Shown here one piece after another: positions 1 through 8,984 of a DNA stretch of 64,000 nucleotides. How positions within the stretch are numbered: position 1 is the stretch's first letter; every line of letters starts with the position of its first letter. This stretch comes from Alphaproteobacteria bacterium (GTDB lineage: Bacteria > Pseudomonadota > Alphaproteobacteria > Micavibrionales > Micavibrionaceae): the NCBI GenBank assembly GCA_021775915.1, contig JAJFGW010000023.1, positions 39,227 through 103,226 on the forward strand, in the 5' to 3' direction. Under the pieces are notes generated by a model. It was not told where the DNA came from. It ran no database searches and was given only the letters and a program-made list of their open reading frames with translations. A program made the translations under genes and the position numbers.

Positions 1-349
1 CGGGGACTATATTTACAATAAAAAGCGCCTGCGCGAAATAGACCGCCGCGTGCGCTATCTCACCAAAAGAGTGGAAAATGGGGAGATTGTCGACCCCAAA
101 AACCAGCAAGGGCTGGAGCAAGTCTTCTTTGGCGCGACAGTGAGCTATATACGGGAAGATGGCTCCGAATTGACTGTTACGCTGGTCGGGGTTGATGAAG
201 CTGACTTTTCAAAGGGCAAAATCAACTGGCTTTCCCCTGTCGGCAAGGCGCTTTTAAAAGCGCGCGTGGATGACAGCGTAGTCGTACGAACAGACGCAGG
301 AACGGAAACAATAGAAGTCACAGAAATTTTATACCTACTAAACCCGTGA
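1..349 (+). CDS. greB: Transcription elongation factor GreB, 3' part only
   Basis: The reading frame is open from the left edge (base 2) and has lost its N-terminus to the window border. The visible part begins with the end of the coiled-coil region (YIYNKKRLREIDRRV) and continues into the C-terminal FKBP-like domain, with the GreB-type VFFGATVSY and GVDEAD segments. GreA/GreB proteins enter the RNA polymerase secondary channel and stimulate cleavage of backtracked transcripts. The VFFGA motif and the acidic VDEAD stretch favour GreB over GreA. It lies 61 bp upstream of the ABC-F gene on the same strand. Confidence 0.9.
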   Translation, partial: GDYIYNKKRLREIDRRVRYLTKRVENGEIVDPKNQQGLEQVFFGATVSYIREDGSELTVTLVGVDEADFSKGKINWLSPVGKALLKARVDDSVVVRTDAGTETIEVTEILYLLNP

Positions 350-410
350 GAATCCTTGCCGCAAAGCGCCTTTTTATGCCATAAGCTCCTGTCTGGAGAA
401 ATGAGGGCTT

Positions 411-2240
411 ATGCTTACTGTATTAAATCTGACTTATAAAATTGGCGGCCGCACAATTCTTGATGAGTGCGACGTGACAATCATGGATGACTGGAAAGTG
501 GGCGTTGTTGGCATCAACGGTGCTGGCAAATCCACGCTTTTCAAGCTTATTGCCGGGGAAATACAGGCCGATGGCGGCACGGTCGGCATGAACGCAAAAC
601 AGCGGCTCGGCATGGTACGGCAGGACATTCCCGAAACGGACACGCCTCTGATTGATTTGGTGCTCGCCGCCCATGAAGAAATGGCGGCGCTGTGGGAGGC
701 GACCGAAACCGAAAGCGACCCCAATAAAATCGCAGACATATACCAGCGCCTTTCTGATATGGACGCCTATTCCGCACCGGCCAAAGCCTCGCGGCTGCTA
801 ACAGGTCTGGGCTTCAAGGAACATGAGCTGCAAGAACCATTTTCATCATTCAGTGGCGGCTGGCGCATGCGGGTCGCACTAGCAGCCGCGCTTTTTGTTG
901 AACCGGAAATACTGCTTCTGGATGAGCCGACCAACCACCTTGATCTTGAAGCCATCATGTGGCTGGAAACATATCTGGCAAACTACCCTCATACGCTGCT
1001 GATTATTTCCCACGACCGCGAAGTGCTCAATAAATGTATCGACCATGTCGTCCATGTCGACAGGCAGAAGCTCGCCCTTTACACCGGAAATTACGACACG
1101 TTCGAACGCGAGCGCGCAGCAAGTATCGGCCTTCAGCAAAAAATGTTTGAGAAACAGCAGGCCGAGCGCGCCCATATGCAAAAATTCGTCGACCGTTTCC
1201 GGGCGCAAGCCACCAAAGCCCGGCAAGCACAAAGTCGCATAAAAGCGCTGGAGAGAATGGATTTGGTTGATGCTGTCATTGCCGACCGGGCCGTACGTTT
1301 CACGTTTCCCAATCCAAAGGAACTCGCCTCGCCCATGATCACGATTGAGCATGCGGATGTCGGTTATGCAGAAGGAAATCCCGTTCTGCGTAATGTTCAC
1401 GAAAACATCGACAATGATGATCGCATTGCCCTTTTGGGCGCTAACGGCAACGGGAAATCAACACTAATCAAGCTGATCGCCGGAAAATTAGGCGTTATGG
1501 ACGGCGAAATTTTTCATTCAAAAAAGTTACGCATCGGCTATTTTTCCCAGCACCAAACCGAAGAGCTGGATGTTAGCGCCACCCCCTATGAAGCCATGAC
1601 AGACATGATGCGCAAAAAAATACCGGACGTTAGAGAACCGGTCGTGCGGGCAAAACTAGGGGCCTTTGGTTTTTCCCGCGACCTTGCGGACAATAAAATC
1701 GGTTCCTTAAGCGGCGGTGAAAAAGCGCGCCTTTTATTCGCCTTTATGAGCTTTGATGCGCCGCATCTTTTGCTGCTGGACGAACCAACCAACCACCTTG
1801 ATATTGAGGCACGCGAAGCTCTGGTTCAGGCCTTGAACGCTTATGAAGGCGCGATTGTCATCGTCAGCCACGACCCGAATATGGTCGAGCGCGTTGCCAA
1901 TCGTCTATGGCTGGTCAAAGACGGCACCTGCATGCATTTTGATGGCGACCTGGAAGATTACCGGAAATTTACAATCAAAACCCGCCGCGAAGAGCGCAAG
2001 GAAGAAAAGAAAAAGAAAAACCGTAACGTCCAAAAATCACCACCAAAAAACACAGACGATACTGAAAAGAAAATTGAAAAACTGGAACAAGAAAAAAAGA
2101 GTCTTGAAGAAACAATGAACGACCCTGACTTTTATAATGGCGACAGCAAAAAAATCACCGAGACACAAAATAAATATAATAAGCTACTAAAAGATCTTGA
2201 GATTTACGAGACAGCATGGCTGGAAGCGCAGAGCGGTTAA
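411..2240 (+). CDS. yheS: ABC-F family ATPase, YheS type
   Basis: This 609-residue protein has two fused ABC ATPase domains and no membrane segment, the ABC-F pattern of ribosome-associated translation factors. Walker A motifs are GINGAGKST (about residue 35) and GANGNGKST (about 343). The signatures are FSGGWRMR and LSGGEKAR, and both Walker B motifs read LLLDEPTNHLD. An arginine- and glutamine-rich linker (about 245-290) and a charged C-terminal coiled coil ending ETAWLEAQ match the YheS subgroup rather than EttA. It probably acts on translating ribosomes. It lies 6 bp upstream of dusB, so co-transcription is likely. Confidence 0.9.
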   Translation: MLTVLNLTYKIGGRTILDECDVTIMDDWKVGVVGINGAGKSTLFKLIAGEIQADGGTVGMNAKQRLGMVRQDIPETDTPLIDLVLAAHEEMAALWEATETESDPNKIADIYQRLSDMDAYSAPAKASRLLTGLGFKEHELQEPFSSFSGGWRMRVALAAALFVEPEILLLDEPTNHLDLEAIMWLETYLANYPHTLLIISHDREVLNKCIDHVVHVDRQKLALYTGNYDTFERERAASIGLQQKMFEKQQAERAHMQKFVDRFRAQATKARQAQSRIKALERMDLVDAVIADRAVRFTFPNPKELASPMITIEHADVGYAEGNPVLRNVHENIDNDDRIALLGANGNGKSTLIKLIAGKLGVMDGEIFHSKKLRIGYFSQHQTEELDVSATPYEAMTDMMRKKIPDVREPVVRAKLGAFGFSRDLADNKIGSLSGGEKARLLFAFMSFDAPHLLLLDEPTNHLDIEAREALVQALNAYEGAIVIVSHDPNMVERVANRLWLVKDGTCMHFDGDLEDYRKFTIKTRREERKEEKKKKNRNVQKSPPKNTDDTEKKIEKLEQEKKSLEETMNDPDFYNGDSKKITETQNKYNKLLKDLEIYETAWLEAQSG

Positions 2241-2246
2241 AACAAT

Positions 2247-3224
2247 ATGGGCTTTTCCATTGGCACTATAAATATTGACGATCCGGTATTTTTAGCACCG
2301 ATGTCAGGCGTTAGTGACTGGCCGTTTCGGCAGGTCGTCAAAAAATTCGGCGCCGGACTCGTTTTTTCAGAAATGATCGCCAGCCGCGCAATGCTTCATC
2401 AAGACAATAAATCTTTGCGTCACAGTGCTGATTACGCTGAAGAGTTCCCCATGGCAGTTCAGCTTGCCGGGTGCGATCCGGAAATAATGGCCGAAGCAGC
2501 GCGGATAAATGTCGATCGCGGCGCCGCGATCATAGATATAAATTTTGGCTGCCCGGTCAAAAAAATTGTCAAAAAATTTGCGGGCTCCGCCTTAATGCAG
2601 GATGAAAATCTTGCCGTGCAAATCATGAAAGAAACCGTCAAAGCCGTGAGCGTTCCTGTCACCGTTAAAATGCGTCTGGGCTGGGACGAAGATAATTTAA
2701 ACGCGCCGCATCTCGCAAAAAAGGCCGAAGATGTCGGCATAAAAATGATTACGATTCACGGGCGCACGCGCAACCAAATGTACAAAGGAAGCGCTGACTG
2801 GGCCGCCGTGCGTGCGGTGAAAGAGGCGGTAAACCTACCTGTTATTATCAATGGCGACATTTTAAGTCCCGACGATGCCAAACGCGCCATGGACATATCC
2901 GGCGCAGACGGCGTTATGATTGGGCGCGGCTGCCAAGGCAAACCGTGGCTTTTGCGCCAGACAATGGATTATTTGCGCAACGGAGAAATAAGCGCGGCGC
3001 CGCCTTTAACGGATATCCTCACACTGATTAAAGAACATTACGACACCATGCTGGATTATTACGGCGCGCAAAAAGGTATGGCGATTGCGCGAAAACATTT
3101 ATCATGGTACTGCACCGGCATGCCGGGAGCCGCATCATTCCGCAGCCAAATAAACAAAATCACAGACCCGGATATCGTGAAACGAATGCTTGAGGATTAT
3201 TTTAGCCACACAGCCTGTATTTAA
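2247..3224 (+). CDS. dusB: tRNA-dihydrouridine synthase DusB
   Basis: This 325-residue, FMN-dependent TIM-barrel enzyme reduces uridines in the tRNA D-loop with NADPH. It opens with the flavin-binding [12 protein letters not shown] and has the catalytic cysteine in NFGCPVKKI. Further family motifs are [26 protein letters not shown] and [13 protein letters not shown]. Length and motif order fit the NifR3/DusB group. Its stop overlaps the convergent malic enzyme stop by 4 bp (3221-3224). It is ordinary core metabolism, likely transcribed with the ABC-F gene. Confidence 0.93.
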   Translation: MGFSIGTINIDDPVFLAPMSGVSDWPFRQVVKKFGAGLVFSEMIASRAMLHQDNKSLRHSADYAEEFPMAVQLAGCDPEIMAEAARINVDRGAAIIDINFGCPVKKIVKKFAGSALMQDENLAVQIMKETVKAVSVPVTVKMRLGWDEDNLNAPHLAKKAEDVGIKMITIHGRTRNQMYKGSADWAAVRAVKEAVNLPVIINGDILSPDDAKRAMDISGADGVMIGRGCQGKPWLLRQTMDYLRNGEISAAPPLTDILTLIKEHYDTMLDYYGAQKGMAIARKHLSWYCTGMPGAASFRSQINKITDPDIVKRMLEDYFSHTACI

Positions 3225-4843
3225 TATGAAGGATCATACATCTGCGCGGCGATAAACGCCTTCAGATCAGACGGTTCAGGCTCTTGCGCCAAGCCCTGCT
3301 CATAAGCCTTTTCAACAACGGCAACGGCAATATTCAAAGACACTTCGCGGATATCTGTCAAAGCGGGATAAAGCGTGGATTTCTCCAGATTTTCTGCACT
3401 AACCATACCAGCCAACATTTTAGCCGAAGCTAAAAACATTTCATCACTGATTTTTTTAGCCCGGCAAGCCACAGCGCCAAGGCCGATACCGGGAAAAATA
3501 TAAGCATTATTCCCCTGCCCCGGTTTTAATTTTTTGCCATCATACACCACCGGATCAAACGGACTGCCGCTAGTGAAAACGGCCTTGCCCTTACTCCACT
3601 CATAGGCCTGCGCGGCAGTACATTCCGCGCGCGATGTTGGATTGGATAGCGCAAATATCGCAGGGTGATCATTCAACTCTGTCATTGCCTCAACAACATC
3701 TTGCGTAAAAGTACCGGGCGCGCCGGTGGCGCCAATCAAAACATGCGGTTTAATATCCTTAATAGCGCTGATGAAATCGAGGTCTTCGTAATCATGTGCA
3801 TAGGGCAGATTATGCGCCATCAAATCATCGCGATTTTTATTGAGCAGCCCATACTGATCAACAAACCACAAGCGCCCCCTGGCTTCTTCTGCGCTTAAAC
3901 CTTCTTCCATAAAGGCGGCAACCATTAGGTCGCCTATGCCTGTAGCAGCCGAACCCGCCCCCAGAAACATAATGCGCAAATCTTTGAAGTCATGGCCACT
4001 AATACGCGTGGAAGCATATACACCAGACAATGTCACAGCGGCAGTGCCCTGAATATCATCATTAAAGCTCAGAACCTTATCGCGGTAACTATTCAAAAGG
4101 CTGTAAGCATTAGGCGTAAGGAAATCTTCGAACTGAACCAGCGCCGCAGGAAATTTATCCTGCACAGCTTCAATAAACTCTGCCATCAATTCAAAATAAC
4201 CCTCACCCTCCAGTCGTTTATGCGGATAGCCAAGATAAAGTGGATCCTCTAGCAGCTCTTCATTATTTGTACCAACATCAAACATGACCGGCAGGCACTG
4301 GCTCGGCTGAATTCCGGCACAAGCGACATAAAGTGCGAGCTTTCCAATAGGAATACCCATCCCGTTCGCCCCCAGATCACCGAGCCCCAAAACACGCTGC
4401 CCGTCAGTAATCACGATAACGCGCACATCATCGTCGGGCCAGTTATCCAGAATATGGCGAATTTCACCCTTATCGTCGGGGGTAATATAAAACCCCTTGG
4501 GCTGACGAAAAATATGGGCAAATTCCTTACAGGCCTGGCCAACCGTAGGCGTATAAATCAACGGCAAGATCTCTTCTATATTTTCGATAACAGTGCGGTA
4601 ATAAAGTCGTTCATTACGCCCCTGCAGAGCGGCAAGGAAAATATAGCGCTCAATATCGAACTCCTTACGGCGCAAATTTTTCAACACACGAGAAAGCTGC
4701 GTGTCCTGATCACAGGCACAATGAGGGAGTAAGCCCCGTAACCCAAGCGTCTCACGTTCCTCTCTCGTAAAGGCCGTTGATTTATTAACCGCGCCGTTTC
4801 GCAGCACGCTATAACCTTTATTGGAGGCCGTAGAAACTGTCAC
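3221..4843 (-). CDS. NAD(P)-dependent malic enzyme
   Basis: This 540-residue protein oxidatively decarboxylates malate to pyruvate and CO2. It has the long, two-domain form typical of SfcA/MaeA and eukaryotic-type malic enzymes, not the short bacterial MaeB form. Visible motifs are YTPTVGQAC near residue 95, the [14 protein letters not shown] substrate and metal region, [10 protein letters not shown], and the Rossmann glycine motif [10 protein letters not shown]. Cofactor preference cannot be decided from sequence alone. The gene is convergent with dusB. A 388-bp gap lies upstream. Confidence 0.92.
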   Translation of the reverse strand: MTVSTASNKGYSVLRNGAVNKSTAFTREERETLGLRGLLPHCACDQDTQLSRVLKNLRRKEFDIERYIFLAALQGRNERLYYRTVIENIEEILPLIYTPTVGQACKEFAHIFRQPKGFYITPDDKGEIRHILDNWPDDDVRVIVITDGQRVLGLGDLGANGMGIPIGKLALYVACAGIQPSQCLPVMFDVGTNNEELLEDPLYLGYPHKRLEGEGYFELMAEFIEAVQDKFPAALVQFEDFLTPNAYSLLNSYRDKVLSFNDDIQGTAAVTLSGVYASTRISGHDFKDLRIMFLGAGSAATGIGDLMVAAFMEEGLSAEEARGRLWFVDQYGLLNKNRDDLMAHNLPYAHDYEDLDFISAIKDIKPHVLIGATGAPGTFTQDVVEAMTELNDHPAIFALSNPTSRAECTAAQAYEWSKGKAVFTSGSPFDPVVYDGKKLKPGQGNNAYIFPGIGLGAVACRAKKISDEMFLASAKMLAGMVSAENLEKSTLYPALTDIREVSLNIAVAVVEKAYEQGLAQEPEPSDLKAFIAAQMYDPSY

Positions 4844-4997
4844 AATAATTACTCTCTTTTTTACAGATTAACGCTTACAGACTATCGTTGATAGCATGCC
4901 AGATATTAACGCATTCACTAACAGTTGATGAGTATATTCTTCAATCCATCCCTATGTAGAGCATCATCCGGGGAATGCAAAAAACAGCCCCTCAAAG

Positions 4998-5026
4998 TTG
5001 TTACTCACCTCCAGATTTGCTATACT
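4998..5026 (+). promoter_or_regulatory. Sigma-70-like promoter upstream of yaiI
   Basis: TTGTTA (4998-5003) and TATACT (5021-5026) are separated by exactly 17 bp. It lies in the 388-bp gap 4844-5231 between the divergent malic enzyme and yaiI genes. The rest of that gap shows only the short terminator-like hairpin at 5037-5060 and no convincing gene. Confidence 0.5.
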
Positions 5027-5036
5027 CTGAGGTGAC

Positions 5037-5060
5037 AGCGCCCTTAGTGCGCTTTTTTTT
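5037..5060 (+). terminator. Short intrinsic terminator or attenuator before yaiI
   Basis: AGCGC (5037-5041) pairs with GCGCT (5049-5053) around a 7-nt loop, followed directly by a run of T to 5060. It begins about 10 bp after the predicted -10 box at 5021-5026, so it could attenuate yaiI transcription or make a very short transcript. Confidence 0.45.
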
Positions 5061-5231
5061 ATGCTTGGCGCACGGGACTGTACAAAAACACGCGGACAAA
5101 CGAACTAATGGGTTATCATTTAAAAACAAGGGACTAGAATTGAGTTCAGAAAAAAATGCAAACAAACTGATGGGCAGGAAAGAAACAATCAGCGCAAAAC
5201 AAGCCGACCAACCGTCCGGAAGCGTAAACAT

Positions 5232-5678
5232 ATGAAGATATGGGTTGATGGCGATGCCTGCCCCAAGGGCGTGAAAGAAATTCTGTTCCGCGCTGCGGAG
5301 CGTACAAAGATCGCTGTCATTTTTGTTGCCAACCAATATCTCCACCTCCCTCACTCCAACTATCTCGAGATGGTTCAGGTCAGTGACGGGGCCGATGTCG
5401 CCGACGATGAAATTGTTCAGCGCTGCCTAGCCGGAGACCTCATTATCACCGCGGATATACCGCTCGCCGCCCGCGTCGTCAAAAAAGGAGCTCTCGCCCT
5501 CGATCCTCGCGGTATATTATATGACAGCAATAATATCGGGCAGGTACTCGGCATGCGCGATTTCATGGATGAACTACGCGGATCGGGCGTAGAAACCGGC
5601 GGCCCAAAAGGTTTCGGGGCAAAAGAGCGTCAAAAATTTGCGAATGAACTTGACCGACTCCTCACCCAGCGGCGCTGA
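5232..5678 (+). CDS. yaiI: YaiI/YqxD family protein (UPF0178, DUF188)
   Basis: This 148-residue protein belongs to a conserved, poorly characterised family with a PIN/NYN-like fold. It opens with the family hallmark MKIWVDGDACP and contains DDEIVQRC, ITADIPLAA, ALDPRG and GGPKGF. Conserved aspartates (WVDGD, TADI) suggest a metal-dependent nuclease fold, but the substrate is unknown. It is the last host gene before the prophage junction; the tRNA-fMet 5' half begins 196 bp downstream. Confidence 0.88.
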   Translation: MKIWVDGDACPKGVKEILFRAAERTKIAVIFVANQYLHLPHSNYLEMVQVSDGADVADDEIVQRCLAGDLIITADIPLAARVVKKGALALDPRGILYDSNNIGQVLGMRDFMDELRGSGVETGGPKGFGAKERQKFANELDRLLTQRR

Positions 5679-5873
5679 TCAATACACCTCAATGCAGCAG
5701 ATGGGCGCTGACTCATGATGATGAGCTGGATTTTATCACGAATGCGATAGGTTGGATTGTGGAAAATAAAAAGCCTCAGACTATCATTCTCTTGATTTAT
5801 TGAAATATTAGAGCTATAACCCCATCTCTTTACTTATTCCACGTCCCACGCACACGCATTTTGGGACAGGTAA

Positions 5874-5916
5874 CGCGGGATGGAGCAGTCCGGTAGCTCG
5901 TCAGGCTCATAACCTG
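5874..5916 (+). pseudogene. 5' half of a tRNA-fMet gene, interrupted by the prophage (attL side)
   Basis: The sequence starts CGCGGGATGGAGCAG and runs through the D arm and anticodon CAT to the end of the 12-bp core at 5916. Beyond the core it turns into unrelated sequence (TAGGCTAAAAAAATG), so the anticodon stem closes imperfectly and the T arm is missing. The matching 3' half lies at 55352-55397: its TCCCGC pairs perfectly with GCGGGA here, and its A after CCTG restores the anticodon stem. This half therefore cannot make a tRNA alone. Confidence 0.85.
5905..5916. other. attL core (12 bp)
   Basis: GCTCATAACCTG covers the anticodon loop and 3' stem of tRNA-fMet. It is identical to 55352-55363. 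The host side is the tRNA 5' half and the phage side reads TAGGCT. The rejoined attB would be TCAGG-CTCATAA-CCTGA, a perfect anticodon stem-loop. Confidence 0.85.
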
Positions 5917-5940
5917 TAGGCTAAAAAAATGCTCCGAAGT

Positions 5941-6063
5941 AAGATGTTGAAAAGAAAAGAAAAACTAGATAGGGTGAAAATCGAAAAAGTGCAGTTTGTA
6001 GCACAGAGTAGCAGTGAGATGTCTAACACGATGTCTAACAGAATTTACGACCAAATTTCTTGA
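5941..6063 (+). pseudogene. Possible relic of an integrase C-terminus
   Basis: An open frame with no obvious start ends SSSEMSNTMSNRIYDQIS and its TGA directly abuts the intact tRNA-fMet at 6064. The repeated MSN pattern weakly recalls the tail of the resident integrase (CLTKVSNKVESAL). An integrase tail abutting a tRNA is the layout expected at the edge of an older integrated element. The similarity is weak and this is inference. Confidence 0.25.
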
Positions 6064-6140
<77 letters not shown>

Positions 6141-6184
6141 AGAAAGCCAATAATACCGGACATTTATTTGATGCGAGAATTAAC

Positions 6185-7585
6185 ATGGGCTTTAATCCAG
6201 AGCAAGAATATTTAGTCGTCTCTAAAGACATTGATATTAAAGATTTCCACGAATACACCGATGGATACATAACCCGCCCGCCGTACCAGCGCAAGAGCGT
6301 ATGGAGTCTTAAAAAACAACAATCTCTTATGGACAGCCTTTTTCGCCGCTATTATGTCCCCAAACTGGTTATTAGGGAAGTGCGACTGGATGAAAAGACA
6401 ACGATTAATGAGATTATTGACGGGCAACAGCGCATAACAGCGGTGCAGGATTTCTTTAAAGGTGTATTTAAGCTGCCTAAATCTTTAGAGGACATTCATC
6501 CAAATGTAGCTGGAAAATACTATAAAGAATTACCCTCCGAAATAAGACGGTTTATTGATAAGGATATAATTTTCTCAGCAGATATTATAAAAAACATAGA
6601 TGATCCTACAAATGTAAAACATCAAGAGATTGCCACAGATATTTTCTGGCGTTTGCAGCAAGGTGAGACACTCAATTTCATGGAAGTGGCGCATGCCAAA
6701 TTATCCAGCCTATCCCGAAATGTTGTTGTTAAATACAGTGATGATATTACGTTTGATTATGAAACATACCGGCCCGTTGACAGCAATCCGAACAAACACC
6801 CGTTTTTTAACCTGATTGATAAAGACAATAAACGGATGGAACATTTAAAGTTTCTCACCCGTTTTTTGATTATCGAAAGGGCTGGCGGATACGCAGAAGT
6901 CAAAGACACAGCCGTTACAGAGTTTATCGAGGAATATATCCGCGAAGACGGCATCGGCAATTACTCGCTTGAAGACGAGGGCTTTGTTAAAGATACGCTC
7001 TCAACCCTAAATCTGTTCTGCGATATTTTTAAAGACGATCCTATGGTGGATGAAACTTCCGGCATCAAGGAGCTTAACGCTGAATATTTTGTAATCTCTT
7101 TCTATCTTCTCGTTCGGCACCTACGCCGGTTTTATGCCTTGCAAGACGCGGAAAAAGAGGCGGTTAAGACGTTTTTCTATGCTTTTCATGAGCGCTGGAA
7201 AATGGCTGAGGAAAACGATCACGACATTATGGCTTTTAGTACAAATAGGCAGCAAAGTATCAATAACCTTGAAGCGCGAGACAGAATTATTAGGCAGGCA
7301 TTTTTTGACTACCTTGCCGAAAACAATATCGAGATCCTGCTAAAAGATGAAAAACGTGCCTTCAATGAAGCTGAAAGAATTAGCATCTACAGGCGTGATA
7401 AAGGTTTATGCCAAGACTGTCTTGCTGAGGGTAAAAATGAGTTGGAGGCAAAGGTAAGCTGGTCGAAGTACCAAGCCGATCATATTTTCCCGCATTCACT
7501 GGGTGGGCAGACAACTACGGATAACGGTCAAGTTTTGTGTACACATCACAATCAAAGCAAAAGCAATAAGGTTGCTGCTGCTTAA
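6185..7585 (+). CDS. DUF262 and HNH domain protein (GmrSD/RloF-like, probable defence nuclease)
   Basis: I start the protein at the ATG at 6185 (MGFNPEQEYL, 466 residues) because the longer frame runs back through the tRNA gene. The N-terminal half is DUF262, with YITRPPYQRKSVWS and the ParB/Srx-like NTP-binding motif IDGQQRITA. The C-terminus is an HNH nuclease module with CQDC, ADHIFPHSLGG and a final CTHHNQSKSNK. Proteins of this design include type IV restriction enzymes of the GmrSD group, which attack modified phage DNA. It stands alone at the attL edge and is convergent with the gene ending at 7582 (4-bp overlap). A role excluding other phages is inferred. Confidence 0.8.
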   Translation: MGFNPEQEYLVVSKDIDIKDFHEYTDGYITRPPYQRKSVWSLKKQQSLMDSLFRRYYVPKLVIREVRLDEKTTINEIIDGQQRITAVQDFFKGVFKLPKSLEDIHPNVAGKYYKELPSEIRRFIDKDIIFSADIIKNIDDPTNVKHQEIATDIFWRLQQGETLNFMEVAHAKLSSLSRNVVVKYSDDITFDYETYRPVDSNPNKHPFFNLIDKDNKRMEHLKFLTRFLIIERAGGYAEVKDTAVTEFIEEYIREDGIGNYSLEDEGFVKDTLSTLNLFCDIFKDDPMVDETSGIKELNAEYFVISFYLLVRHLRRFYALQDAEKEAVKTFFYAFHERWKMAEENDHDIMAFSTNRQQSINNLEARDRIIRQAFFDYLAENNIEILLKDEKRAFNEAERISIYRRDKGLCQDCLAEGKNELEAKVSWSKYQADHIFPHSLGGQTTTDNGQVLCTHHNQSKSNKVAAA

Positions 7586-7902
7586 TTAGTCTTATTTTTA
7601 CTGTTGTTGATCCTGTACGCTAAAAACCCAAATAATCCGGCAACGACAATATTAAAAAACATCCATATTTCGCGGGTTAAATGTATAGGAATAATAGGAT
7701 TAAAAAGTATAGCGACCGCGACGCATAACCAAAACAAAAGACTTTTATCATCGGCTTGATATTTTAAATAAATGGTAATACTTGCACAGCCTGTCACCGC
7801 TATTTTTAGAAGCGTATAATATCCGTATGGCATGGGGGCCAGCGCAATCAAGGAAAGAGCTATAGCCAATAGATAAGGAATTTTAAGGTCAGATAACTTC
7901 AT
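7582..7902 (-). CDS. Small four-helix membrane protein, DUF6804-like
   Basis: This 106-residue, very hydrophobic protein has about four membrane spans and the motif FNPIIPIHLTREIWMFFNI characteristic of a widespread small membrane family. Its function is unknown. It starts 5 bp after the M48 protease stop, which makes it the last gene of the five-gene operon starting at 12639. Confidence 0.7.
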   Translation of the reverse strand: MKLSDLKIPYLLAIALSLIALAPMPYGYYTLLKIAVTGCASITIYLKYQADDKSLLFWLCVAVAILFNPIIPIHLTREIWMFFNIVVAGLFGFLAYRINNSKNKTN

Positions 7903-7907
7903 ATAGC

Positions 7908-8984
7908 TTAACGGCCCTCCTTAAAGCTAAAGACCTTTTTGTCTATGTCTTCAATTCTCTTGTTCACGCTGCCAGGCATTAAACGGGCCAATTCCTCAGA
8001 AGTTTCGGATATTTTTTGATTTAGAAACTCGGCCACTTCATCAATATTCATGCCCTCAATAGCGGCAATAAGTTTTTTAACATTGTCCTCTCCAAATTCT
8101 GCCTCCAGCTTTTGCCGGTCTTCTCGCGTAAATTTACCCTTTAAAGTAGCTGTTTTTGAACATGTCCAGAAAAACAGGTCGTTCTCTATGTTCGTAATTT
8201 TTTCCCGCACTGGTTTGTCAATGTACCGGTCTAAATCCTTTCTGACCCATGCGTTGATTTTTTCTAGGGACATAGTGCCAGCCTTATCGCCTAGCAGTAT
8301 TTCATCATTCATCGAAAACCATAAAAGCGCCCTAGCCCGCAAAACCAAAGAAGGGTGTGTGGTCAAACTGTCGGCCAGTGTTGCGTCTTGTCGGTCGGCA
8401 GTTCTAAGCTGGTTGATAAAGTTAGAGGTATCAAACCGGATAAACTCATCGGGCAGGCCTGAAATCACTTTCATGGTGGCCCGCAGGGAGCTTTCAAGGG
8501 ACTGGCAGGCAATAAGTCCGGCGCGGTCAACGGAGATCTCTTTCGCCCGCTGGTTCATAAGCCCCTCGATGGAGGCCTGCGCCTCCCCCTCTTGATTATG
8601 CCGGAGAATATGGTGCCCAATCTCATGTCCGATCACAAAGGTAATTTCATCGGCGCTGAGAAGGTTAATAAGGCCGGACGAGATATTGATAACGCAGTTA
8701 TCGTCGTCTGCCTCAAAACATTGTGCCTGTAATTCAGGGGATGAAGTGACATAGGCATAAACGCTTTGCACCGGTACCCTCAAATGCTCACAGGCCGTTT
8801 CAAGGCTTTCGTATAGTTTAGGTGTAAGGGCCTGTGATATTTGCAGGCCGCTTGAGGAAAGCGCTCTTTTGACGTGCTGGGCGCTTTGGGCCGCATACCC
8901 CACTGTTTTTAATGGTACGTCTCCGGTGTAGCGGTATTCTTGCGCTAGGTTTCTTGCATCACTGAGGCTAGGCGGCTTCTGCAT
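7908..8984 (-). CDS. M48-like metalloprotease
   Basis: This 358-residue protein has a zinc protease motif HEIGHH at residues 120-125 and a downstream EISVDRAG near 153 that supplies the third ligand, as in M48 (HtpX/Oma1-like) peptidases. A preceding stretch includes NISSGLINLL, typical of this fold. No clear membrane helix or signal peptide is visible, so it is probably cytoplasmic or tethered through partners. Its start overlaps the TerB/J-like gene by 17 bp. HtpX-type proteases degrade misfolded membrane proteins. Pairing with Hsp70 suggests quality control or conditional proteolysis, which is inference. Confidence 0.85.
   Translation of the reverse strand: MQKPPSLSDARNLAQEYRYTGDVPLKTVGYAAQSAQHVKRALSSSGLQISQALTPKLYESLETACEHLRVPVQSVYAYVTSSPELQAQCFEADDDNCVINISSGLINLLSADEITFVIGHEIGHHILRHNQEGEAQASIEGLMNQRAKEISVDRAGLIACQSLESSLRATMKVISGLPDEFIRFDTSNFINQLRTADRQDATLADSLTTHPSLVLRARALLWFSMNDEILLGDKAGTMSLEKINAWVRKDLDRYIDKPVREKITNIENDLFFWTCSKTATLKGKFTREDRQKLEAEFGEDNVKKLIAAIEGMNIDEVAEFLNQKISETSEELARLMPGSVNKRIEDIDKKVFSFKEGR

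Noticed and set aside
4975..5235. Frame of 86 codons upstream of yaiI
   Set aside because: It overlaps the promoter, terminator and yaiI start and has no recognisable protein features.
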